From Candidatus Nitrosopumilus sp. (GTDB lineage Archaea; Thermoproteota; Nitrososphaeria; Nitrososphaerales; Nitrosopumilaceae), in assembly GCA_029860565.1 (NCBI GenBank), contig JAOUAY010000068.1, positions 1 to 6,643 on the forward strand: a stretch of DNA of 6,643 nucleotides. The letters are read 5' to 3'. Every line of letters starts with the position of its first letter. Positions within the stretch are counted from its first letter, which is position 1. Below the pieces are notes generated by a model, which ran no database searches, was not told the origin of the DNA, and saw only the letters and a program-made list of their open reading frames with translations. A program made the translations under genes and the position numbers. Positions 1 through 4,534 of the stretch are shown here, piece by piece.

Positions 1-178
1 TGCATGCGCCATCAGTAATGCATCTTTCTGGATAAAACACAAATGCTTTACCTCTCTTCCAGCCTTCTACTGGTTTTACTCTAAGGACATCTGGACCAAG
101 TGTTGTACAGATTTCTACACATAGTGCGCATCCGATACACATTTGTTCACTGATGTCTGGAAGTATTGCTACTGGCAT
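1..178 (-). CDS. Ferredoxin, 4Fe-4S dicluster type (N-terminal part, 3' end cut by window)
   Basis: Reading the minus strand from the ATG at 178 gives 59 codons that run off the window edge; the protein begins MPVAILPDISEQ. A classic cluster motif follows: Cys14, Cys17, Cys20 and Cys24 (CxxCxxCxxxC). A second motif starts at Cys53 and Cys59, with Asp56 where the middle cysteine of CxxCxxC would be. This is the layout of small bicluster ferredoxins, soluble cytoplasmic one-electron carriers; the partner enzymes cannot be read from the sequence. An in-frame GTG at 193 would add five residues, but the TATA box at 204-212 puts the expected transcription start near 180-183, downstream of that GTG, so the ATG at 178 is preferred. 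The mRNA would be nearly leaderless. The rest of the second cluster motif lies outside the window. Confidence 0.9.
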   Translation of the reverse strand, partial: MPVAILPDISEQMCIGCALCVEICTTLGPDVLRVKPVEGWKRGKAFVFYPERCITDGAC

Positions 179-203
179 AACAAGTTTTTTCACGATTTTG
201 ATC

Positions 204-212
204 TTTATATAA
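204..212 (-). promoter_or_regulatory. TATA box of the ferredoxin gene
   Basis: The minus strand reads TTATATAAA here, the best archaeal TATA-box match in the window. Its centre lies about 30 bp before the ATG at 178, the spacing expected for an mRNA with a leader of only a few bases. It also argues against the upstream GTG at 193, which is too close to the box to be transcribed. Confidence 0.65.
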
Positions 213-231
213 CTTCCTTGAAAATATCATG

Positions 232-265
232 TTATAACGGCGTTTCATATTTTATAACAGCGTTT
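232..265. repeat. Pair of 14-bp direct repeats upstream of the ferredoxin promoter
   Basis: TTATAACGGCGTTT at 232-245 is repeated as TTATAACAGCGTTT at 252-265, with 13 of 14 bases identical and a period of exactly 20 bp, about two helical turns. The first copy contains a small dyad, AACG-G-CGTT (236-244), which the A in the second copy breaks. The pair sits in the gap between the RecA-like gene and the ferredoxin. It starts 19 bp upstream of the ferredoxin TATA box, on the side where archaeal activators usually bind. A tandem regulator-binding site is the likeliest reading, but this is inferred from position and spacing only. I see nothing else in the rest of the 194-292 gap, and no clear terminator for the upstream gene. 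Confidence 0.5.
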
Positions 266-292
266 TAAATTCTGATCGCATGTATATGTAAA

Positions 293-913
293 TCAAAGTT
301 TTTCTTGTTCTATTTTAAATATTTTTGAATTTGTATCTGTTTTTTCTAAAGCACTAATTACTAAATCATTTAGACTTTTTTTAAGAAAATAAACCCCTGT
401 TTTTTCTGATTTGATGATATGTTTTCCTCCTGGTGAAAGTATCCATTCATCATTTTCTTTTTTTCGAGCCATACCAGTTATCAAAATAGATGATTTAGCA
501 TGATTTCCAATTGAAGCTAACAACATCATACATGAATTAATGAATCTGGCAGACTCTAAATCATCAAATACATTGTATACTCGATTAAATGAATCAATTA
601 TCACCAAAAATCTCTTTTTTGATACTTTGGAAATAATTTCAGATAATTTTCTTTCCCAATTTGTTTTATCTAGATAAAAAATCATCACATTATCTTTTTT
701 TTGGATCATTCCAGATTGAACATATCCAGTATAAAGCAAATCCATATCCACAATAATTACTGGCCCCTCAGTTGAATTGATTAATCTATTAAGAAATTCA
801 ATTTTATGGAATGGTTTTGAACATAATATGATATTGGGATTATTTTGTTCAAATTTAATTTGAATTTGCGTTAAATCATTATCTATGATCTGCTCAGGAT
901 TTTTAACCAACAT
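293..913 (-). CDS. RecA/RadB-like protein with degenerate Walker A (206 aa)
   Basis: The protein has the order of elements of a RecA-fold core without an N-terminal domain. A P-loop position lies at residues 30-39 (LCSKPFHKIE), a beta strand with IIVDMD at 53-58, a Walker B-like strand FLVIIDSF at 102-109 with Asp107, and a strand SILITG at 142-147. This is followed by PGGKHI at 161-166, which matches the PxGG...H region after loop L2 in RadA/RadB. In the P-loop, Lys37 is kept but the glycine before it is His36 and the Thr/Ser after it is Ile38. The glutamate expected after the second strand is also absent. ATP hydrolysis is therefore unlikely, and it may act as a regulatory or structural paralogue in recombination or repair. 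RadB proper is a euryarchaeal protein, so no symbol is given. The gene is divergent from the aminotransferase, and both starts lie within 27 bp. Confidence 0.7.
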   Translation of the reverse strand: MLVKNPEQIIDNDLTQIQIKFEQNNPNIILCSKPFHKIEFLNRLINSTEGPVIIVDMDLLYTGYVQSGMIQKKDNVMIFYLDKTNWERKLSEIISKVSKKRFLVIIDSFNRVYNVFDDLESARFINSCMMLLASIGNHAKSSILITGMARKKENDEWILSPGGKHIIKSEKTGVYFLKKSLNDLVISALEKTDTNSKIFKIEQEKL

Positions 914-939
914 TACATTAGGATTTTACAGATATAATA
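914..939. promoter_or_regulatory. Minimal divergent promoter region of the RecA-like and aminotransferase genes
   Basis: Only 26 bp separate the two start codons. For the minus-strand gene, ATTATTATA (plus-strand positions 933-941) is TATA-like, centred about 24 bp from its ATG at 913; it overlaps the ATG of the plus-strand gene at 940. For the plus-strand gene the best box is TTTTTAACC at 900-908, inside the first codons of the minus-strand gene and about 36 bp before its own ATG. Each promoter thus intrudes on the other gene's coding start. Neither gene has a visible Shine-Dalgarno site. Confidence 0.45.
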
Positions 940-2091
940 ATGAATTTAGTATCAAAAGATATTTCAGGTGATTTTCCAACATCAGAGAAAATCTATCTAA
1001 ATAATGCGTCCGTTTCTCTTATGCCTTCTCAAAGTATTGAAGATATGAAAGAATTTCTAATTACATACAATTCAATTGGTCCGGACTCAAAGGAATCTGA
1101 ACCATTTGTTACTGAAAAACTACAAAATGTAAGAAAAGCTATTGCAAAAATCATTTCTTGTCAACCTGATGAAGTTGTTCTCACACAAAGTACAACTGAT
1201 GGAATCAATTTTGTAGCAAATGGATTATCTTTTGATGATAACTCCAACATCATAATCCGTGGAATGACCCATGAACATCATGCAAATTTCTATCCTTGGA
1301 TTAAATTAAAAGAAAAAATTTCAATAAAAAATTTATCTATTGATAATAACGGTTTTTTCAAATTAGATGATTTAGAATCTCTTGTTGATAATAATACAAA
1401 ACTAGTAGCTTTAAGTCATGCTTTGTATAATACTGGTGCTATACTACCAGTTGAAGAAATAGGAAAAATTCTTGATAATAAAGTTCCATTCTTTATTGAT
1501 AGTGCACAAACCATAGGATGCATTGGAGATATTGATGTCTCAAAAATAAAGTGTGATTTTATGTCATTTAATGGATCTAAATGGCTTTGTGGTCCAATGG
1601 GTACAGGATTATTTTACTGTAATAGAAAGTCAAGTGAATTATTAGAACCAAAAACAATTGGTGGTGAATCTGGAATTATTTATGATGACTCTAAACTTGC
1701 ATTCAAAGAGTTACCTGATAAATTTCAAACTGGCTTTAGAAATTATGTGGGAATAGTAGGACTAGCCTCATCTGCAAACTATATGTTAAATTTAGGAATG
1801 AATAATATCCGTGAAAAAACCCAATATCTCTCTAATCTGTTTAGAGAGGAATTATCAAAAATTCCAAATATTATTTTGTATGGTCCAGAAAATCAAAATG
1901 ATAGAACTAGTATTGTTTCTTTCAATATCAAAGGATTTGATTCACAAGAAATTGTAGACAAACTTGAAAAACAAAATATAATTTTAGCTGTAAGGGAAAT
2001 TATGGATAAAAAGATTGTACGAGCATCTCCTCACTTTTTTAATACAGAATCTCAGATGCTCGAGGTAATTGATACAATAAAGAAATTATAG
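940..2091 (+). CDS. PLP-dependent class V aminotransferase, SufS-like fold but not a typical cysteine desulfurase (383 aa)
   Basis: This is a fold-type I PLP enzyme of the class V family. The N-terminus has IYLNNAS (18-24). TQSTTDGIN (82-90) is the cofactor phosphate-binding segment, and HEHHANFYPW (111-120) matches the SufS EHHAN segment whose His stacks on the PLP ring. FIDSAQ (185-190) supplies Asp187 for the pyridine nitrogen, and SKWLCGPMGTG (213-223) carries the Schiff-base Lys214. The C-terminal domain goes from AVREIMDKKIV straight to RASPHFFNT (362-370), so the roughly ten-residue loop that holds the catalytic Cys in SufS is missing. This resembles isopenicillin-N-epimerase/EgtE-like branches of the family; the substrate is unknown. 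Length is close to the family norm of about 400. The ATG at 940 fits the conserved N-terminus. The stop overlaps the convergent Lrp-like gene by 6 bp. Confidence 0.9.
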   Translation: MNLVSKDISGDFPTSEKIYLNNASVSLMPSQSIEDMKEFLITYNSIGPDSKESEPFVTEKLQNVRKAIAKIISCQPDEVVLTQSTTDGINFVANGLSFDDNSNIIIRGMTHEHHANFYPWIKLKEKISIKNLSIDNNGFFKLDDLESLVDNNTKLVALSHALYNTGAILPVEEIGKILDNKVPFFIDSAQTIGCIGDIDVSKIKCDFMSFNGSKWLCGPMGTGLFYCNRKSSELLEPKTIGGESGIIYDDSKLAFKELPDKFQTGFRNYVGIVGLASSANYMLNLGMNNIREKTQYLSNLFREELSKIPNIILYGPENQNDRTSIVSFNIKGFDSQEIVDKLEKQNIILAVREIMDKKIVRASPHFFNTESQMLEVIDTIKKL

Positions 2092-2358
2092 ATTTTCTTG
2101 CTCTTCTATTACCATCATAGTTAGTGTTGATTGAACTTTACTGATTTTTCTAACTTTGCTAGTAATAATTGCACGTAGTTTTTCAGCATCATTAGAGATT
2201 AATTTCAAGACAATATCGTATACACCATATACACCTTGAACCTCAAATTTGACGTCTTCTTCAGTAAGAATTTGCTTTACTTCATTGATAATTGATTCAT
2301 CTGATCCTAAATCAGAATTCAATAGAACATACGCTGTAGGCACAAGAAGTTTTTTCAT
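2086..2358 (-). CDS. Stand-alone Lrp/AsnC ligand-binding (RAM) domain protein (90 aa)
   Basis: The whole protein is one RAM (AsnC_trans_reg) domain. It has a first strand TAYVLLNS (8-15), a helix SIINEVKQI (22-30), a strand FEVQGVYGVYDIVLKLI (38-54) with the hallmark G-x-YD, a helix AEKLRAIIT (58-66) and a final strand QSTLTMMVIEE (76-86). The N-terminal helix-turn-helix of full-length Lrp/AsnC regulators is missing, so it cannot bind DNA by the usual route. Such lone RAM proteins form rings like Lrp and may sense amino acids or pair with full-length relatives; that role is inference. The protein is about half the length of Lrp, but the start at 2358 has a TATA-like TTTTTTAAC 24-32 bp upstream, so it looks complete rather than truncated. 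It is convergent with the aminotransferase and divergent from the cyclase-family gene. Confidence 0.88.
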   Translation of the reverse strand: MKKLLVPTAYVLLNSDLGSDESIINEVKQILTEEDVKFEVQGVYGVYDIVLKLISNDAEKLRAIITSKVRKISKVQSTLTMMVIEEQENL

Positions 2359-2419
2359 CAGACAGTATTTAACCTTTCATTGTTAAAAAACTGATTAATC
2401 ACCAATTCATTCTTTTGAT
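2359..2419. promoter_or_regulatory. Divergent promoter between the RAM-domain gene and the cyclase-family gene
   Basis: This 61-bp gap holds GTTAAAAAA at 2382-2390, which reads TTTTTTAAC on the minus strand, centred 28 bp before the ATG at 2358. It is the likely TATA box of the RAM gene and lies about 34 bp before the GTG at 2420, so it could serve both genes. Next to it, at 2392-2401, is a perfect 10-bp palindrome, TGATTAATCA, 19-28 bp upstream of the GTG. It could be the plus-strand TATA element or an operator. No Shine-Dalgarno site is visible for either gene. Confidence 0.45.
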
Positions 2420-3070
2420 GTGAAACCAATAGATTTGTCACTTACAATATCTGAATCTATTCCAAGTTTTCCTGGTTCTCCTACACCACAATTCATTGAT
2501 TGGTCAGATATCAAAACAGATGAGTATAACCTCGAACTATTATTTCTGAGCTCACATACTGGTACACACCTTGATGCGCCGTATCATTTTGTTAAAAATG
2601 GCTTAAAAATTAATCAAATTCCACTTGACAGACTAATTGGAAAAGGCATTATCATAAAACTCAAAAAATCAAGGAATACCTCTATCACTAAATCAGATAT
2701 TACAACATTTGAAAAAAAGAATGGTAAAATCCCAAACCATTCATCACTTTTTTTCTATACTGGATGGCAAAAAAATCTAAAAAAACAGAATTACTTTACT
2801 GAAAATCCTGGATTAGATATATCATCAGCAAAATATCTTGTATCAAAAAAAATTAATCTAGTTGGAATTGACTCACCAAGTATAGATCTTGGAAAAGATG
2901 AATCATTTAATGTTCATCATATTTTATCAAAAAATAATATTCTTATAGTTGAAAATTTAGCAAACATGAACAAAATACAACCAAAGGAATTTACTTTTAC
3001 AATTCTTCCGTTAAAACTAAAAGATGCAACAGGATCACCTGTTAGAGCAGTAGCATCATATCAAATCTAA
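2420..3070 (+). CDS. Cyclase-family / kynurenine formamidase-like metal-dependent hydrolase (216 aa)
   Basis: The protein belongs to the cyclase family (PF04199), cytoplasmic metal-dependent amidases and lactonases that include KynB. It starts MKPIDLSLTI, the usual first strand. It carries the signature HTGTHLDAPYH at 46-56, with His46, His50 and Asp52 as the expected metal ligands and His56 as the catalytic candidate. GIDSPSID (149-156), VHHILSKNNILIVENLANM (165-183) with His166, His167 and Glu178, and the late GSP (205-207) complete the family pattern. Length is normal for the family. All key residues are present, so it should be active, but family members act on varied substrates and nothing nearby indicates tryptophan breakdown, so kynB is not assigned. 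The start is a GTG at 2420, preceded by AT so that ATG and TGA overlap it out of frame. No in-frame ATG gives the conserved N-terminus. Confidence 0.9.
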   Translation: MKPIDLSLTISESIPSFPGSPTPQFIDWSDIKTDEYNLELLFLSSHTGTHLDAPYHFVKNGLKINQIPLDRLIGKGIIIKLKKSRNTSITKSDITTFEKKNGKIPNHSSLFFYTGWQKNLKKQNYFTENPGLDISSAKYLVSKKINLVGIDSPSIDLGKDESFNVHHILSKNNILIVENLANMNKIQPKEFTFTILPLKLKDATGSPVRAVASYQI

Positions 3071-3081
3071 TTTAGCAATAC

Positions 3082-3101
3082 TAAAAATATAGAATATTCT
3101 A
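3082..3101 (+). promoter_or_regulatory. Phosphatase promoter: TATA box plus 12-bp palindrome
   Basis: TAAAAATAT at 3082-3090 is a good TATA box centred about 24 bp before the ATG at 3110, so the phosphatase likely has its own leaderless transcript despite sitting only 39 bp after the cyclase-family gene. Abutting it, TAGAATATTCTA at 3090-3101 is a perfect 12-bp palindrome between the TATA box and the expected transcription start. That is the position of archaeal repressor operators. The promoter is supported by spacing; the operator role is inference. Confidence 0.5.
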
Positions 3102-3109
3102 ATCCTGTC

Positions 3110-3604
3110 ATGAGTAAACCTGGAAATATCTGGAGAAAGGTTCATGGAAAAATCACTAAAAAACCAACTAACTTTTCATGGCTAATTGAAGAAAAATTGG
3201 CGGGCTCAGGTATTCCAACTAGTTATGATGAATTTGATTGGCTTCTAAATCAAGGTGTAAAATCAATTGTTACTATGACTGAACAAGCATTGCCTGACGA
3301 TTGGGTACAAAATATAGGGTATCTTCATGTACCAACTCCTGATTTAACAGCTCCTGATATGGATAGAATAGATTCGGCTGTAGATTTTATTCATGAAAAA
3401 ATTAAAAATGATCAAACTGTAATGGTTCATTGTGCAGCAGGAATGGGAAGGGCTGGAACAATACTTGCATGCTATTTTATAAAATACAAAAAATTTTCAG
3501 CTGTTGATGCAATTGAAAAAATTCGAGATGAAAGACCTGGTTCTATTCAATCTGAAGTACAAGAGCTAGCTATTGGATTTTATGAAAAACATGTGAGAAA
3601 TTAG
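3110..3604 (+). CDS. Dual-specificity protein phosphatase, DUSP23/VHZ-like (164 aa)
   Basis: This is a small cytoplasmic cysteine phosphatase. The P-loop is VHCAAGMGRAGT (106-117), with nucleophile Cys108 and phosphate-binding Arg114. The general-acid loop is PTPDLTAPD (75-83), with Asp78 the likely acid. The architecture closely follows human DUSP23 (VHZ): NFSW (21-24), LAGSGIPTS (30-38), GVKSIVTMTE (49-58), DAIEKIRDERPGSIQS (133-148) and the C-terminal FYEKH (157-161) all have counterparts there. An unusual point is Ala115 directly after the P-loop Arg, where most family members have Ser or Thr; that residue normally speeds hydrolysis of the phosphocysteine intermediate. Substrate is unknown; both phosphoprotein and small-molecule targets are possible. 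The N-terminal 20 residues are basic. There is no signal peptide or membrane segment. The stop lies one base from the stop of the convergent small gene. Confidence 0.92.
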   Translation: MSKPGNIWRKVHGKITKKPTNFSWLIEEKLAGSGIPTSYDEFDWLLNQGVKSIVTMTEQALPDDWVQNIGYLHVPTPDLTAPDMDRIDSAVDFIHEKIKNDQTVMVHCAAGMGRAGTILACYFIKYKKFSAVDAIEKIRDERPGSIQSEVQELAIGFYEKHVRN

Positions 3605-3605
3605 T

Positions 3606-3752
3606 TTAAACAAATTCTGAAACTAATTTTCCATCTATAATTTTAATTTTCAAGGTTTTATTTTCTTGAAAAAATAAAGTCATTCCACCTTCTGAATCAG
3701 GATCTTCCACTTTTACAAGTTCTAACATTTTGATTGGATCAAATTTTGCCAT
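3606..3752 (-). CDS. Small acidic protein, paralogue of its upstream neighbour (48 aa)
   Basis: The short minus-strand gene starts at the ATG at 3752 and ends at a TAA at 3606-3608. The protein reads MAKFDPIKMLELVKVEDPDS and continues to DGKLVSEFV. It aligns without gaps to the 50-residue product of the gene just upstream over residues 1-43, with 19 identities: MAK, Asp5, VE-PD at 15-19, Glu21, Gly23, Thr25, Phe28, Asn31, Leu34, IK at 36-37 and DGK at 40-42. That conservation between neighbours shows both are real genes. The start is fixed by an in-frame TGA directly before the ATG. A Shine-Dalgarno site (GGTGA, 3759-3763) sits six bases upstream, as expected for an internal operon gene. Alternating hydrophobic residues in the second half suggest a small beta structure ending in a DGK turn. 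I recognise no family and assign no function. Confidence 0.78.
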   Translation of the reverse strand: MAKFDPIKMLELVKVEDPDSEGGMTLFFQENKTLKIKIIDGKLVSEFV

Positions 3753-3758
3753 TCACAT

Positions 3759-3763
3759 TCACC
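3759..3763 (-). promoter_or_regulatory. Shine-Dalgarno site of the 48-aa gene
   Basis: GGTGA on the minus strand is complementary to the UCACC near the archaeal 16S rRNA 3' end. It begins in the stop codon (TAG) of the upstream small gene and lies six bases before the ATG at 3752. It is the clearest ribosome binding site in the window and implies that the 48-aa gene is translated from a shared transcript by re-initiation or coupled initiation. Confidence 0.6.
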
Positions 3764-3915
3764 TATTCTGGAATTGATACAGTCTCAATCTTTCCATCAA
3801 CTGCTTTGATAAACAAAAACCTGTTATCTTTAAAGATAAAGGTAATTCCCTCTTCTTTATCAGGTTCTTCTACCTCAAGTATTGGTTGTCCTAATAGACC
3901 ATCATATTTTGCCAT
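3763..3915 (-). CDS. Small acidic protein, first gene of the tandem paralogous pair (50 aa)
   Basis: This minus-strand gene runs from the ATG at 3915 to a TAG at 3763-3765. The product begins MAKYDGLLGQPILEVEEPDK and ends DGKIETVSIPE. It is acidic (11 Asp/Glu against 6 Lys/Arg). Its ungapped similarity to the downstream 48-aa protein covers the first 43 residues, including VE(E/D)PD at 15-19 and DGK at 40-42. An in-frame TGA three codons upstream (3922-3924) fixes the start. The mRNA should be leaderless, because a TATA box (3937-3945) lies about 26 bp upstream. The two genes are 10 bp apart and should form a bicistronic unit. There is no signal peptide, metal-binding cluster or DNA-binding motif. 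Function is unknown; a binding or adaptor role would be a guess. Confidence 0.8.
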   Translation of the reverse strand: MAKYDGLLGQPILEVEEPDKEEGITFIFKDNRFLFIKAVDGKIETVSIPE

Positions 3916-3936
3916 TGTTAATCATCCAAAAAAGAT

Positions 3937-3945
3937 CCTTATATC
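3937..3945 (-). promoter_or_regulatory. TATA box of the small-gene pair
   Basis: The minus strand reads GATATAAGG here. The box centre is about 26 bp before the ATG at 3915, which fits a leaderless transcript starting at that ATG. It fills most of the 31-bp gap behind the stop of the 178-aa gene, so the small pair probably has its own promoter as well as possible read-through from upstream. Confidence 0.55.
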
Positions 3946-3946
3946 C

Positions 3947-4483
3947 CTAATTAATTATGATTTCAATTTCACTAGAATTATTTTTGATACTTCCTGTTTC
4001 TATATAGTCATGTTTTTGCCATGATGCAAATGCTTCAACCATAATCTTATGTTTGCCTTTTTCTAAGTCTGATGCTTTGAATACAAATCTTTCATTAAAA
4101 TCAAATAATTCTTGCCTTACCTCTTCTTCTGATAATCTGATAAATGGCTCAAAGTTTTTGGCTACCTGTACCCAAATCCTTCTATCTTTCATTGGATTAA
4201 CCAGTTTTGGATTTCTTGTCCAAAATATTGATGCCTTTCTGTAGGTATCAATGGTCCTACCTAATTCCTTCTTTCTAAAACCACCAGATGTCAATTTTAT
4301 ACCATATTTCATTTTAAATGAAACATCATTGTTGTTGTATGCTTTTGTCCAATTAGTCTCATTGAATGCATCTCTCAGGTCTCCATCAACTGAAAATTGG
4401 ACATTTATCTCAATATTTTCATCAGATGAGTATTCATCCTTGGATTTTACTAATTTAATTTCTGAAATCTTACTTTCTCCCAT
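3947..4483 (-). CDS. Uncharacterised soluble protein, probably beta-rich (178 aa)
   Basis: I do not recognise a family. The sequence is hydrophilic, with no signal peptide or membrane segment and no cysteine. The N-terminal part has a strand pattern, ENIEINVQFSV (22-32), and the C-terminal part has KHKIMVEAFASW (144-155) and SSEIEIIIN (170-178). This edge-strand arrangement, with a 'LEKGKHKIMVEA' turn, resembles Ig-like or other beta-sandwich modules. The middle is rich in Trp and basic residues (ASIFWTRNPK 84-93, RRIWVQVAKNFEPF 101-114), followed by an acidic helix LSEEEVRQELFDF (117-129). The ATG at 4483 has a TATA-like element about 22 bp upstream. It is divergent from rpo11 and is followed after 31 bp by the small paralogous pair, on the same strand. 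A shared function with that pair is possible but unsupported. Confidence 0.75.
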   Translation of the reverse strand: MGESKISEIKLVKSKDEYSSDENIEINVQFSVDGDLRDAFNETNWTKAYNNNDVSFKMKYGIKLTSGGFRKKELGRTIDTYRKASIFWTRNPKLVNPMKDRRIWVQVAKNFEPFIRLSEEEVRQELFDFNERFVFKASDLEKGKHKIMVEAFASWQKHDYIETGSIKNNSSEIEIIIN

Positions 4484-4499
4484 AATGGCTATTCATAAT

Positions 4500-4510
4500 G
4501 ATTTATATCC
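4500..4510. promoter_or_regulatory. TATA element in the divergent gap between the 178-aa gene and rpo11
   Basis: The 51-bp gap contains one obvious AT-rich box, GATTTATATCC, which reads GGATATAAATC on the other strand. Its centre is about 22 bp from the ATG at 4483 and 30 bp from the ATG at 4535, both workable for leaderless or near-leaderless transcripts. A single box may serve both directions. A weaker plus-strand candidate, CAATAAGT, lies at 4512-4519. Confidence 0.45.
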
Positions 4511-4534
4511 ACAATAAGTGCTTTTTCTGAATAC

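Noticed and set aside
179..193. In-frame GTG at 193 as the ferredoxin start, adding VKKLV
   Set aside because: It would lie about 15 bp from the centre of the TATA box, upstream of the expected transcription start. The ATG at 178 fits the box spacing.
940..2091. Annotation as cysteine desulfurase (sufS/iscS)
   Set aside because: The loop with the catalytic cysteine is missing between AVRE and RASPHFFNT, so only the broader class V aminotransferase call is supported.
3658..3677. TTATTTT / AAAATAA inverted repeat, possible terminator for the phosphatase gene
   Set aside because: It is all A/T, lies within the 48-aa coding sequence, and archaeal termination does not need a hairpin. No clear T-run adds support.
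3824..3839. Perfect 16-bp palindrome TTATCTTTAAAGATAA inside the 50-aa gene
   Set aside because: It is purely AT-biased and falls in coding codons (IFKDN). A palindrome of this length has a roughly 1-in-5 chance of occurring in a window this AT-rich, and it is not near a start or promoter.
3734..4024. Open frame of 96 codons on the plus strand
   Set aside because: It runs antisense through the two small paralogous genes and into the end of the 178-aa gene. Its translation is serine-rich and low in motifs, with no promoter or family likeness.
4053..4517. Two plus-strand open frames opposite the 178-aa gene
   Set aside because: They are antisense shadows of the minus-strand gene, with no plausible start signals and no recognisable protein pattern.
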